From positions 1-21,625 of the forward strand of contig JAPTVL010000223.1 in assembly GCA_028065725.1 (NCBI GenBank): 21,625 bases of DNA, given 5' to 3'. The translations under genes and the position numbers were made by a program. The stretch is from Betaproteobacteria bacterium (lineage in GTDB: Bacteria; Pseudomonadota; Gammaproteobacteria; Burkholderiales; Rhodocyclaceae). Below, piece by piece: positions 1 through 6,857 of this stretch. Numbering within the stretch: the stretch's first letter is position 1; every line of letters begins with the position of its first letter. The notes beneath the pieces are model-generated. The model was not told where the DNA came from. It did no database searches and saw only the letters and a list, made by a program, of their open reading frames with translations.

Positions 1-1
1 C

Positions 2-547
2 GATCTCTCCCATAATGTTGTACCTACCCGAGTCCTGGAAAACCCGCGTGGATACACCATCTCTGGGATGTCGGTCATCTCATTTCTCCGTAGGATTTAC
101 CGGAAGAGCCAAAAAAATCTTGACGCGAGCGTCGAGCTTGCGGAGTGGTTCTTCGCCGGCAAAGTCGTCGCCAAGGACGCGGCAGAAGGGGCCAAGCTGC
201 TTCAGAAAGCAGCCGGAAATGGCTCTTTGCTCGCGCGGGTCAGGCTGGCTGACAGGCATCTCGGGCATCATCGTGCCCGAGATCTGCCATTGGATGTACC
301 AGAAGCGATCCGCTTGCTCGAATCAGTTCTAGCTGATGGTAGAACTGACTTCTCCACACTTGCCATAAAGAAGCAAAGCGCTTGGTACTTAATGTCTATT
401 TACAAAGGTTTTAACGGTATGGCGCCTTTGACCTATCAAAACCTTCAGAAAGGTGGCGAAATGGACAGATTAAGCAAAAATCTGCGAGATCGCCTAAAGG
501 CGATCTATGACCCAAATGAAGACGATGGCGCGGCCTTCCTGATGTAA
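2..547 (+). CDS. Sel1-like repeat protein, 5' end probably outside the window
   Basis: The frame is open from the left edge of the window, so the first methionine at position 68 (159 residues to the stop) may be internal. The segment around VELAEWFFAG...AKDAAEGAKLLQKAAGNGS matches the alanine-rich helix-turn-helix pattern of Sel1-like (TPR-like) repeats, with a second weaker unit around PEAIRLLESVLADG. Such repeats mediate protein-protein contacts. No signal peptide or membrane segment is visible in the part present. The C-terminus ends EDDGAAFLM. No clear ribosome binding site precedes position 68, which supports a start further upstream. The specific role cannot be read from the sequence. 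Coding assignment is fairly secure and the start is not. Confidence 0.6.
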   Translation, partial: DLSHNVVPTRVLENPRGYTISGMSVISFLRRIYRKSQKNLDASVELAEWFFAGKVVAKDAAEGAKLLQKAAGNGSLLARVRLADRHLGHHRARDLPLDVPEAIRLLESVLADGRTDFSTLAIKKQSAWYLMSIYKGFNGMAPLTYQNLQKGGEMDRLSKNLRDRLKAIYDPNEDDGAAFLM

Positions 548-800
548 TAAGGCACTTCGCGAGATTCTGCGGCTTGGTTTGGAGCAGCTTTTGAGCCTTT
601 CGGGGGAACTCGGCACGTGGTATGCAGGATGCGGCGGTCGGCCGGCAGCGAACTGATCACGAAGCGCCTCTCGGATGCGAGTTTTCCAGCATTCTCCCGC
701 GTAGATTCGATGCAGGGTACTGAAATCAGCTTAGTCCTGTTTGGAATAGATACGTTGATGCCAAACAGTGATTGATGCAGGAGTGGGTCAAAGATTATGC
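548..800. other. Intergenic stretch between the Sel1-like gene and the ATPase gene
   Basis: About 310 bases separate the two genes. The only open frame worth noting is a 48-codon plus-strand frame at 629-775 starting MRRSAGSELI, without a convincing ribosome binding site and without recognisable family. The reverse-strand open frame across this stretch looks like chance. The last part (about 781-840) turns AT-rich and holds the inverted repeat annotated separately. Confidence 0.4.
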
Positions 801-833
801 TTGTATTTTTTACTATTAAGTTTGAAAATACAA
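801..833. promoter_or_regulatory. Perfect 9-bp inverted repeat, probable operator of the ATPase gene
   Basis: TTGTATTTT (801-809) and AAAATACAA (825-833) are exact reverse complements separated by 15 bases. The pairing extends outward imperfectly (ATGC/TCAT flanks). It lies in an AT-rich island 24 bases before the ATG at 858, where the promoter would be. The position suggests a repressor site or autoregulation; this is inference. The spacing is too wide for a tight hairpin and no T-run follows, so a terminator is less likely. Confidence 0.5.
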
Positions 834-857
834 TCATGATTCACTGCCAATGACCCC

Positions 858-2027
858 ATGTACCCGCGCCTAGCCACTGATCGTCTGCGTACCCTTGCCA
901 CCCGGTTTCCCGCCGTGGTCATCCTTGGCGCGCGCCAAGTGGGCAAGACAACGCTGGCCCGGCAGGCGTTTCCCGATCATGCCTATGTCGATCTCGAAGA
1001 TCCGCGTACTGGCGAGCTGTTCGGCGACGACTCACGGTTTCAACTGGACCAACATCGCCCCGGCAGCGGATTGATCATCGACGAAGCCCAGGCGGTGCCG
1101 GCAGTCTTTGCGGCCTTGCGCGGGGCGATAGACGCCGACCGGCAGGCGCGTGGCCGGTTCGTGGTGCTGGGCTCGGCGCAGCCGACACTGGTGCGCGGCG
1201 TGTCCGAATCGCTGGCCGGGCGCGTCGGGCTGCTCGAACTCGACCCGCTCACCGCCAACGAAACGAAGGCGACGCCTCCGCTTCGCTCGTGGCGCGAGCT
1301 TTGGCTCTGCGGCGGCTTTCCGGATGCGCTGGCGGCCGGCGCCGACGGCTTCCGCGACTGGCACGAAGCCTATTTGCGCAGCTATATCGAGCGCGATCTG
1401 CCTCAGCTTGGCATCGCCGCTGAGCCCATTTTGACGCGTCGACTGCTGACCATGTTGGCGCACCAGCAGGGCGGCCTGCTCAACGTTAGCAACCTGGCGG
1501 CTGCGCTGGGCGTCGGCCACGCCAAGGTGGCCCGCCTGCTCGACGTGTTCGAGGCGACTTTTCTGCTGCGCCGGTTGCCGCCCTGGTATCGCAATGTCGG
1601 CAAACGGCTAGTCAAGTCGCCCAAGTCCTATCTGCGCGACAGCGGGCTGGTGCACCATCTGCTGAACATCGGGCGTATGGACGAACTCGACAGCCACCCG
1701 ATCAGGGGCGCCAGTTGGGAAGGCTTTGTGCTCGAAGACCTCCTGCGCCGTGAGCGGCTGGCCCATCCGCAGACCCAGCCGCATTTCTGGCGCACCGCCG
1801 CCGGTGGCGAGATCGATCTGCTCCTCGATCGCGGCAATCTGCGTCATGCCATCGAGATCAAGGCGGGGCGCGGTACGGCCCATCAGGCGCGCCACCTGGC
1901 GGCGATGATGCAGGATGTCGAAGCGCAGCAGGGCTGGATTGTCGACCAGGGCGACGAGGACGAAACCGCGATCAATCCATCTGTGAATGGAGTGGGGGTG
2001 GAAAAAGCGCTTGGCTTGCTGCCATGA
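858..2027 (+). CDS. AAA-type ATPase with C-terminal DUF4143 domain
   Basis: The 389-residue protein has a Walker A motif GARQVGKTT at residues 24-32 and a Walker B LIIDEA at 72-77, followed by the sensor-like VVLGSAQPTL. The C-terminal half is the DUF4143 module: a winged-helix part around residues 190-240 and, near residues 320-335, GGEIDLLL...AIEIKAG, which has the spacing of a PD-(D/E)XK nuclease-like core. This family (ATPase plus DUF4143) is widespread, usually encoded alone, and its function is not established. Normal size is about 380-420 residues, so it appears intact. The start at 858 follows the inverted repeat closely. The next gene begins 84 bases downstream with its own ribosome binding site, so co-transcription is possible but not shown. 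Family assignment is secure, biological role unknown. Confidence 0.9.
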   Translation: MYPRLATDRLRTLATRFPAVVILGARQVGKTTLARQAFPDHAYVDLEDPRTGELFGDDSRFQLDQHRPGSGLIIDEAQAVPAVFAALRGAIDADRQARGRFVVLGSAQPTLVRGVSESLAGRVGLLELDPLTANETKATPPLRSWRELWLCGGFPDALAAGADGFRDWHEAYLRSYIERDLPQLGIAAEPILTRRLLTMLAHQQGGLLNVSNLAAALGVGHAKVARLLDVFEATFLLRRLPPWYRNVGKRLVKSPKSYLRDSGLVHHLLNIGRMDELDSHPIRGASWEGFVLEDLLRRERLAHPQTQPHFWRTAAGGEIDLLLDRGNLRHAIEIKAGRGTAHQARHLAAMMQDVEAQQGWIVDQGDEDETAINPSVNGVGVEKALGLLP

Positions 2028-2110
2028 CCAATGCTTGCCGGCATTCCCCGAGAACAGAGGGGGGCTGTTGTAGTGGGTCTAGCTGAATGACATGATTCTG
2101 AGGAGAGCAC

Positions 2111-2683
2111 ATGCTGCATCCGGAAGACACGATTGAACCTTTGGTGGATCAGATCATTTGCGGCAATCGCGACGGATTGATGATGGCCAGTTCGCTACTC
2201 GCTCGCATGGAGGCGGGTCAGGATACGGACATGGTCGCGCTTGGCTTGAATATTGAGTTCGAGACGGCCAACCAGAGCGCCAAATCCTTGAAAAGCGACC
2301 GGACTTCTCGGTGCTACCTCGCCGGAGTGAAGCATGGCATGTTGAGTATCCTGCTAGTCGACGGTGAGATCGAGGACCAAATGCTCGGGCTGCTGAATGT
2401 CCTGTCGGGTCAAGTCGAGATCATCAAGACGTTTCTTCTCGAATGGAAGCGCGATGTCGATGCCGTTGCACCGGCTCACCATGGACGACAGAGGGTGTGC
2501 GGCCACTTCATGTGCGACAAGTGCGGTGAAACCATTTACGACGATCTCGACATTCAGGAAGCCTTGGAACTCCGATTTGCTGGCGACGAAGATTCACTGT
2601 TCGGAGATGGCCTTGGTTTTGTCGTGCGGATCTGCGATCCCTGCGCCCACAGGATTTTTCGCGCCTACTGTGATGTGCTATGA
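2111..2683 (+). CDS. Uncharacterised protein with C-terminal four-cysteine zinc-binding tail (first of a pair)
   Basis: A GAGGAG ribosome binding site stands 6 bases or so before the ATG. The 190-residue product has a helical N-terminal two thirds without recognisable domain, then a tail with CDKC (Cys135, Cys138) and CDPC (Cys175, Cys178), exactly 36 residues apart, plus an extra Cys130. The pattern fits a structural zinc site. No signal peptide or membrane segment is seen, so it should be cytoplasmic. The stop overlaps the next start (ATGA), so the two are translationally coupled. The next protein has the same cysteine tail with the same 36-residue spacing, so the two are probably ancient paralogues. 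I do not recognise the family and propose no function. Confidence 0.8.
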   Translation: MLHPEDTIEPLVDQIICGNRDGLMMASSLLARMEAGQDTDMVALGLNIEFETANQSAKSLKSDRTSRCYLAGVKHGMLSILLVDGEIEDQMLGLLNVLSGQVEIIKTFLLEWKRDVDAVAPAHHGRQRVCGHFMCDKCGETIYDDLDIQEALELRFAGDEDSLFGDGLGFVVRICDPCAHRIFRAYCDVL

Positions 2684-3456
2684 CCCGAGAACTGATCATG
2701 CAACCGAAGAAAAGAGACTTAACGCATGCAGGCAGGCTAGACGGTTGTCGCGTTGGCCGGGTTTTCTACGAAAGCATCGAAGCCGGATTGGCGACACCAC
2801 TTCTTGCCGACCGGATCAGCCGTGAATTTGCATCTGTTCTGGAGCGACGGGCGCCGGGCGCAAAGGAAGACCTTGACTATTTGATAGCCCTGCAAGGGAC
2901 GATCTTTGAATTCATTAGAGCCTGGGTTGTAAGTGTGCCATCTGATGAACCAAATGCTGATGCGATCTGTCGTCAGCGATATGACTATATCATGGCAATT
3001 GATGAAGTTTATTCTCTTATATCGATCGCACTTAGTATCACATCGTTCAGCAGCATCCATTCTCGCCAACCATTCGCCGCAGAGGTCGGGGGAATTTTAC
3101 GTCGCACTGACGAGGGTGCCCCCAGATGCTACAAATGCGGCGCTGAACTCGAAACAGAGAGCGCGCAACGTGCTGCACTGGAGATATATTTTGTCGGCGG
3201 CTTCCATTCCAGCTTTGCTGACTCGGATGAGGTGACATCTATTTTGTGTCGGAGATGCTCGCAAGAAATCATTCGGCGCGAGTTCGGCGACCGCTATAGA
3301 GAGTTTGCTGCGCGTCCTCCGCTGCTAGAACGGAAGTTTGCCGTGGAACCACTACTGACAGATGAGCACACCCTTGAGCCCGAGTTTCCGGATCCGCTGG
3401 AGTCAATAGAGGAACGGTTTATTCAAGAGGCTCAAGTAGAGAAACATAAGAAGTAG
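2680..3456 (+). CDS. Uncharacterised protein with C-terminal four-cysteine zinc-binding tail (second of a pair)
   Basis: The 258-residue product starts at the ATG that overlaps the preceding stop (ATGA); a second possible start is the ATG at 2698 (MQPKKRD). The middle part is helical. CYKC (Cys150, Cys153) and CRRC (Cys190, Cys193) are separated by 36 residues, as in the upstream protein, and the residues between align: KCG, then ALE, then F.G and S.F, then the second CxxC followed by an isoleucine and arginine-rich helix. About 60 additional charged residues follow the zinc tail and end QVEKHKK. Coupling with the upstream gene suggests the two products act together. No known domain is recognised. 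Confidence 0.8.
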   Translation: MTRELIMQPKKRDLTHAGRLDGCRVGRVFYESIEAGLATPLLADRISREFASVLERRAPGAKEDLDYLIALQGTIFEFIRAWVVSVPSDEPNADAICRQRYDYIMAIDEVYSLISIALSITSFSSIHSRQPFAAEVGGILRRTDEGAPRCYKCGAELETESAQRAALEIYFVGGFHSSFADSDEVTSILCRRCSQEIIRREFGDRYREFAARPPLLERKFAVEPLLTDEHTLEPEFPDPLESIEERFIQEAQVEKHKK

Positions 3457-4052
3457 CCTTGACGGTGAAGGATAGCGCGAGTTCAAATTCGAATGGCCGC
3501 AACGGCTTTGCCGAAGTCCAGACCGGAGAAATCAGTGGTGCCGATTGAATGGCAGGTTTGGAGCGAGCCTTGTATTGATCGGCGGCTATAGAGCGATTTT
3601 CCGAGCGACCGTTGATGGCCGCACTGAGACATACCGCAAGCTATCGTCGGTGACCGCTCCGGCCGACCACCGGTCGCCCTATTGTGGCTATCTGTGCGCC
3701 ATGACCACCAGCGAGGATCTGGTCAGGACGCGCCTCCGTCATGGCTACGCCGAAGTTGGCGCGGGCCACCTGTCGGTCGAGCCCTGAGCGTCAGGCCGGA
3801 CGGCGTGGTGCATCATGGGATGCGCGCGGAATGTGCGGGACAGCGGCACTCCTCGTGCGGAGCAGAAAGTCGTCATGTACCCCCTTGCGCAACTCGACTT
3901 CGATGCTAGCGTGGCTGAACCATGCTCCATGACACGCACCCAACAGACTCCATTGGCGCCGGGCGTCCCGCACGGACGGCGTTGGCACCACACGTCCCTC
4001 GGCAGTGGCCTGCGGCGCCTACCATCCCCCGGTGTACTCGGCGCCGCATTCC
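3457..4052. other. About 600 bases with no convincing gene
   Basis: Open frames here (for example plus 3545-3787, 80 codons) lack a good ribosome binding site and resemble no family I know. The frame of the next gene is open upstream to a GTG at 4005, but the better start is the ATG at 4053. A possible promoter is TTGCGC (3885-3890) and TAGCGT (3907-3912) with a 16-base spacer, suitably placed to serve the gene run beginning at 4053; this is a weak match. The stretch may be the worn junction between two acquired blocks. Confidence 0.35.
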
Positions 4053-4661
4053 ATGAAGCTCACCCGAAAAAGAAAGCGCCTCACCTGCGCCAAAGGCTTC
4101 GAGGAGTTTCGTTACCAACGCCTCGCCGCCCGAACCCGGGTGCGATTCGCGAAGAAGGACTTCCTCCGTCTGGACGACATCCTTGACTTCGTCCCTGGCC
4201 GTTCCCGGCGGCGCATTGTGCGGGACTCGAACGCGTCGCTGCGCGAACAGCGGCGACGCGTTCGTGCCGGGGTCCGGGCAAACCTCAACTACCGGATCAC
4301 CGTGGTGGCCGGCAGCGATCTGCCGCGGGCGGGGGTGTTGCTGGGACACTGGCTCTACCTCGAAGCGGCCGACGCGGGCGGGGGTGAGGAGCGCACGGTC
4401 GCAATCCTCGCCGGCGGCCCACTGGAGCCGCCCCTCGGTACGCCACGCCACCGGTGGCATCGCGACATCGATGCCTGGTTCAGTTCGCCGCAGGCGGACC
4501 TGGGCACGCGCAAGTCGTGGCAGCGGATTTCCGTAGACGGGATGCAGGGCGCCCTGGCGGTCGCGGCCGCGCTGGACGCGATGAACCCGACGGGCCCCCT
4601 GTGCCTGATCAAGAAAGGACGAAGTCATGGACGAAGTCATGGACGAAGAAATGGAAAGTGA
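4053..4661 (+). CDS. Uncharacterised basic protein, first gene of the HicB-like operon
   Basis: From the ATG at 4053 the product is 202 residues (218 if the GTG at 4005 is used). The N-terminal half is strongly basic (KLTRKRKRLTC, RSRRRIVRDS, REQRRRVRAG), which suggests nucleic-acid contact, but no known fold is evident. The middle includes GVLLGHWLYLEAA and the C-terminal half has ISVDGMQGALAVAAALDAM. The last 35 bases overlap the next gene in another frame, and the repetitive C-terminus (GRSHGRSHGR) is produced by a 12-bp DNA repeat rather than by conserved protein sequence. It is not HicA: it is far longer and lacks the GSH motif. The dense reading order with the downstream genes supports it being real; function unknown. 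Confidence 0.5.
   Translation: MKLTRKRKRLTCAKGFEEFRYQRLAARTRVRFAKKDFLRLDDILDFVPGRSRRRIVRDSNASLREQRRRVRAGVRANLNYRITVVAGSDLPRAGVLLGHWLYLEAADAGGGEERTVAILAGGPLEPPLGTPRHRWHRDIDAWFSSPQADLGTRKSWQRISVDGMQGALAVAAALDAMNPTGPLCLIKKGRSHGRSHGRRNGK
4617..4652 (+). repeat. Three tandem 12-bp repeats spanning the start of the HicB-like gene
   Basis: Two identical copies of GGACGAAGTCAT (4617-4628, 4629-4640) are followed by a third with two changes (GGACGAAGAAAT, 4641-4652). Each copy ends in AT that forms an ATG with the next G, giving three in-frame start codons at 4627, 4639 and 4651. Twelve bases is a multiple of three, so copy-number change would keep both overlapping frames open. Confidence 0.8.
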
Positions 4662-4893
4662 TGAGCGCAGGGATCGCCCTCTGAGTTACGTGGTTTGGGA
4701 TGACAACGGCACCTTCGTCGCGCGTTGCCTCGATGTCGAGGTGGTGAGCGACGGCAAGACGGACGCCGCCGCGGTGGCAAATCTGCAGGAAGCGCTGGAC
4801 CTGTATTTTGAAGAGCGCGGGCAGGCGCTGGCCGAATGGCCAGAGCGCACATATCGGCTCGGACAACTGACGCGGCGGTACCGGTCGTCATGA
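4627..4893 (+). CDS. HicB-like antitoxin-fold protein, no HicA partner
   Basis: The 88-residue product has the HicB beta-beta-alpha pattern: YVVWDDNGTFVARCLDVE, then VSDGKTDAAAVANLQEAL with the helix continuing DLYFEER. AAAGGA at 4614-4619 is 7 bases before the ATG at 4627, which decides that start, although ATGs at 4639 and 4651 are alternatives. In classical systems HicB neutralises the HicA mRNA interferase and represses its own operon through an added DNA-binding domain. Here no HicA is adjacent and no DNA-binding domain is attached. Its stop overlaps the next start (ATGA). A second protein with nearly the same motif order is encoded at 14801-15010. Fold assignment is good, antitoxin role unproven. 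Confidence 0.75.
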   Translation: MDEVMDEEMESDERRDRPLSYVVWDDNGTFVARCLDVEVVSDGKTDAAAVANLQEALDLYFEERGQALAEWPERTYRLGQLTRRYRSS

Positions 4894-5177
4894 GTTCAGA
4901 CCCCCGGCCTTCGCTGGCCGCCTCCCTTTGGGCGCTGCTCCTGGCGTGCATCACTGCGGGCGTAGTGCACTGGGGCGACCGGACCCCCTGGCAGGCGATG
5001 GTCATCGTCGGCGTCAGCGCGCTGTCGCTGAGCCTCGTCGGAGCGCTTCTCCTGCTGCTACTGGCCCGCCACTGCACCGATCGCGCCGAACTGTGGAAGC
5101 TTTTTAGGGATACCGCCCGCGCCGACCTGCAACCCTTCGTGGTGCTGTGGCGCTTGATCCGGGGACGCCGCCCATGA
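4890..5177 (+). CDS. Small membrane protein with two predicted transmembrane helices
   Basis: The start at 4890 overlaps the HicB-like stop (ATGA), giving 95 residues. Two hydrophobic segments are visible: roughly residues 8-25 (SLAASLWALLLACITAGVV) and 35-58 (AMVIVGVSALSLSLVGALLL). A basic amphipathic tail (ARHCTDRAELWKLFRDTARAD...LIRGRRP) follows and is probably cytoplasmic. No enzymatic motif is seen. The stop overlaps the next start in the same ATGA manner. The family is not recognised; the start choice rests on the overlap because a longer in-frame version would begin inside the upstream gene. Confidence 0.65.
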   Translation: MSSDPRPSLAASLWALLLACITAGVVHWGDRTPWQAMVIVGVSALSLSLVGALLLLLLARHCTDRAELWKLFRDTARADLQPFVVLWRLIRGRRP

Positions 5178-5536
5178 CAGCCCCGCGTCCTGACGAGAAT
5201 TGCAAGCCGTGGAACAAGGTGGCGCACCCCGGGGGCCGCAACGGCAAACACACCCGGGATGTGCCGGCAGTCACGATCAACAAGACAGCTCGTCGCGCTG
5301 TATCGGCCATAAAGGCGAAGGATGAATGGACCTTCGGGCGCGAAGGTGCGCGGTGGAGAATCGGGAGTCCCGCCGGCTTGCAACCCGTTCCTGCCCAAAC
5401 GATTTCATGGAAGAGGAGTTCCACATGGTTTCAATCGATGAGTTCATGGCACGTGCACGGGCCGCTTCCGGCGGCCGTGGAGCGCCCTGGCGGAACCGGC
5501 GCGATGTCCTGTCAGGGCCTCCGCCCGGTCCCGTGA
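5174..5536 (+). CDS. Uncharacterised small basic protein
   Basis: The ATG at 5174 overlaps the preceding stop (ATGA). The first 65 or so residues (PDENCKPWNKVAHPGGRNGK, then TINKTARRAVSAIKAKDEW) look like a genuine soluble basic protein. The rest (after RWRIGSPAG) is low in conserved character and overlaps a different frame with a better ribosome binding site at 5425. Either the C-terminus is real and the overlapping 45-codon gene is not, or a frame change near 5390 has extended this protein artificially. No known domain. Confidence 0.5.
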   Translation: MTAPRPDENCKPWNKVAHPGGRNGKHTRDVPAVTINKTARRAVSAIKAKDEWTFGREGARWRIGSPAGLQPVPAQTISWKRSSTWFQSMSSWHVHGPLPAAVERPGGTGAMSCQGLRPVP

Positions 5537-5562
5537 TGAATCGCCCGGTGCGGTTTTGCTGA
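5425..5562 (+). CDS. Possible 45-residue protein
   Basis: AAGAGGAG at about 5408-5415 lies 9-10 bases before the ATG at 5425, one of the better ribosome binding sites in this operon. The peptide begins MVSIDEFMARARAASGG and ends in PVMNRPVRFC. It overlaps the last 112 bases of the preceding frame and its stop overlaps the next start. The first half could form an amphipathic helix. No family is recognised. The overlap with a larger frame keeps confidence low. Confidence 0.4.
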   Translation: MVSIDEFMARARAASGGRGAPWRNRRDVLSGPPPGPVMNRPVRFC

Positions 5563-6140
5563 TCACCATGGGTGCGGATCTGATTGCCCTGACGGTGTTC
5601 GTCGTGGTCATTACGGCCGGCGGACTCTTTATCGCGAGCCGGCCGGTGACGCCCAGTCGCCGCACCGAACTGCTGGAGCGCATTGCCCGGTCGCTCGAGC
5701 GCCTGGAACATGTTCATGGCGTGGCAGCGGACGACTGGCGTGCGGTGCTGCAGGAGACATCACCCAACGCCGCGACCCAGAATCCGCCGCGTACGCCATC
5801 GCCAGGCGACGTTGTCGGCGGCTGGGTTGATGAACACCGGGAGGCTGTGGTGCAAAAGCTCGACGCGATACCCGCAAGCGACGCCGCGCCTCGCCGCGCC
5901 ACCAGCGAGTACGCCGTGGGCCATCCGATCTGGATCCATGGCGTGACCGAAGGCATGCTGCATCCGGGGGTGATCGTGCACCGCTTCAAGCTGGTGGAAG
6001 GCGAGGATCCGACGGCATGGGAATACATCATCCAGTATTCGACATCGGTGGGCGCCATACTCGCGGTACGTAACTGGTTCGGCCTCAGCGAAACGGCGCT
6101 GGGGCCGATCAATCTCTGGCGGCGTCAAGAGATCGATTGA
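5556..6140 (+). CDS. Membrane-anchored protein of unknown function
   Basis: The reading frame can start at TTG 5556 (overlapping the preceding stop) or at ATG 5568, giving 194 or 190 residues. An N-terminal hydrophobic helix (LIALTVFVVVITAGGLFIA) is followed by a charged coiled-coil-like part (RRTELLERIARSLERLEHVH), a proline-rich linker, and a folded C-terminal part with VGHPIWIHGVTEGMLHPG and FKLVEGEDPTAWEYII. The layout suggests a single-pass anchor with a soluble domain. No known domain is recognised. It is the last gene of the overlapping run that begins at 4053; a gap of about 60 bases follows. Confidence 0.6.
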   Translation: MLITMGADLIALTVFVVVITAGGLFIASRPVTPSRRTELLERIARSLERLEHVHGVAADDWRAVLQETSPNAATQNPPRTPSPGDVVGGWVDEHREAVVQKLDAIPASDAAPRRATSEYAVGHPIWIHGVTEGMLHPGVIVHRFKLVEGEDPTAWEYIIQYSTSVGAILAVRNWFGLSETALGPINLWRRQEID

Positions 6141-6201
6141 AGAGGCTGTCGTCGATCACGCCCTGAACCGACGATGGGACGAAGGTAAGAGGATGCGACC
6201 G

Positions 6202-6357
6202 ATGGACACGAGCACTCCAAGCTTTCAGGAATTCAGGGCCTACTGGCAACTGTCAGAGGAAATGATTGCCGATGCTACCAAGGAAGACATCGCAGAGGTC
6301 GCCAGAATCCGAGCCATTTGCGGCGCTGGGCCGGCGGCGCCGGCGCATTGGCGATGA
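6202..6357 (+). pseudogene. Truncated plus-strand gene, first 39 codons intact and rest read into a foreign gene
   Basis: AAGAGG at 6187-6192 is 9 bases before the ATG at 6202. The first residues (TPSFQEFRAYWQLSEEMIAD, then ATKEDIAEVARI) read like a well-formed soluble protein. After codon 39 (about position 6318) the frame continues as CGAGPAAPAHWR, which is simply the complement of the minus-strand gene ending at 6275. The parent gene must have continued further, so this is interpreted as the 5' remnant left by a recombination or deletion. The parent family is not certain. Confidence 0.45.
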
Positions 6358-6622
6358 CGGGCGCCAATGCTTCTATGGCGCGATTGACGGCGGTGCCAAT
6401 GGCGCCGGATGAACCGTCGATGTTCTGAAGGGCCGGGGAGAGCCTTTGCAGGAATAGTACGGCACCTTCCGCAGCGAGGAGCGCATCCGTCTTCCTGACG
6501 GCCTTGATTTCGCTGATCGCTTCCTTGATGCGGGCAATCGCCAGCTCCGAGCGCCAGCCAAAGGCGCCTCTGCGAAAGCGTGATGCAAAGGCCCACGTCG
6601 CCTTCCCTGCCGCCTTACTCAT
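6275..6622 (-). pseudogene. Minus-strand gene truncated at its 3' end
   Basis: The ATG at 6622 overlaps the stop of the upstream gene (GGATGAGTAAGG). The product begins MSKAAGKATWAFASRFRRG and continues with RIKEAISEIKAVRKTDALLA, FLQRLSPALQNIDGSSGAIG and AIEALAPVIANAP, a helical pattern that I associate from memory with a conserved hypothetical family roughly 300 residues long (resemblance to DUF6880-type helical repeats is possible). After RRKWL the sequence changes to GFWRPLRCLPW and stops, which is where the plus-strand remnant begins. Only 115 residues remain, so it is probably inactive. The family assignment is tentative; the truncation is supported by both strands changing character at the same point. 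Confidence 0.5.
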
Positions 6623-6848
6623 CCTGGCCGGTGTCTTCCGTGTTAGCGCAGGTGTCCGCGACGTCGAGTTCCAGCGGTTCGCCGCTGAAGGCACTGCCCT
6701 CGACCACGCGGTGCAGCAGTGTGTACGCGACGCGCCACTGCTGCTGGCCACAGAGCAGCGTGACCGTTTTGTCGTTGAGCCTGACGATCCGGCCGTTCCG
6801 TTCCTGCTGGTTTCGATCGAGGAAGCCGACGACATCACCGATCGCCAC
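6615..6848 (-). CDS. Small uncharacterised protein, KOW-like beta pattern
   Basis: The 77-residue product starts at GTG 6848 (MAIGDVVGFLDRN), only 9 bases after the upstream gene ends. The segment GDVVGFLDRNQQERNGRIV followed by RLNDKTVTLLCGQQQWRVAY has the alternating beta pattern and G-x-I-V turn of small SH3/KOW-like barrels; this is a resemblance, not a confirmed family. A similar pattern, with Q-G-Q-I-L and W-L-I-S-Y, appears in the C-terminal half of the upstream gene, so the two may be related. Its stop overlaps the start of the truncated gene downstream. Confidence 0.6.
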   Translation of the reverse strand: MAIGDVVGFLDRNQQERNGRIVRLNDKTVTLLCGQQQWRVAYTLLHRVVEGSAFSGEPLELDVADTCANTEDTGQDE

Positions 6849-6857
6849 TCCGTTGCG

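Noticed and set aside
505..837. Reverse-strand frame of 110 codons before the ATPase gene
   Set aside because: No ribosome binding site, no recognisable motif, and it runs into the operator-like repeat.
3906..4640. Long reverse-strand open frame opposite the basic-protein gene (about 244 codons)
   Set aside because: GC-rich DNA leaves the antisense frame open by chance. The peptide is arginine, glycine and proline rich without domain pattern, while the plus frame is linked to its neighbour by overlap and ribosome binding site.
4053..4893. HicAB toxin-antitoxin pair
   Set aside because: The gene before the HicB-like protein is about 200 residues and lacks the HicA signature. HicA is near 60 residues with a GSH motif.
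4637..5398. Reverse-strand open frame of about 253 codons
   Set aside because: It lies opposite the HicB-like and membrane-protein genes and its composition (serine, arginine, proline runs) is that of a shadow frame.
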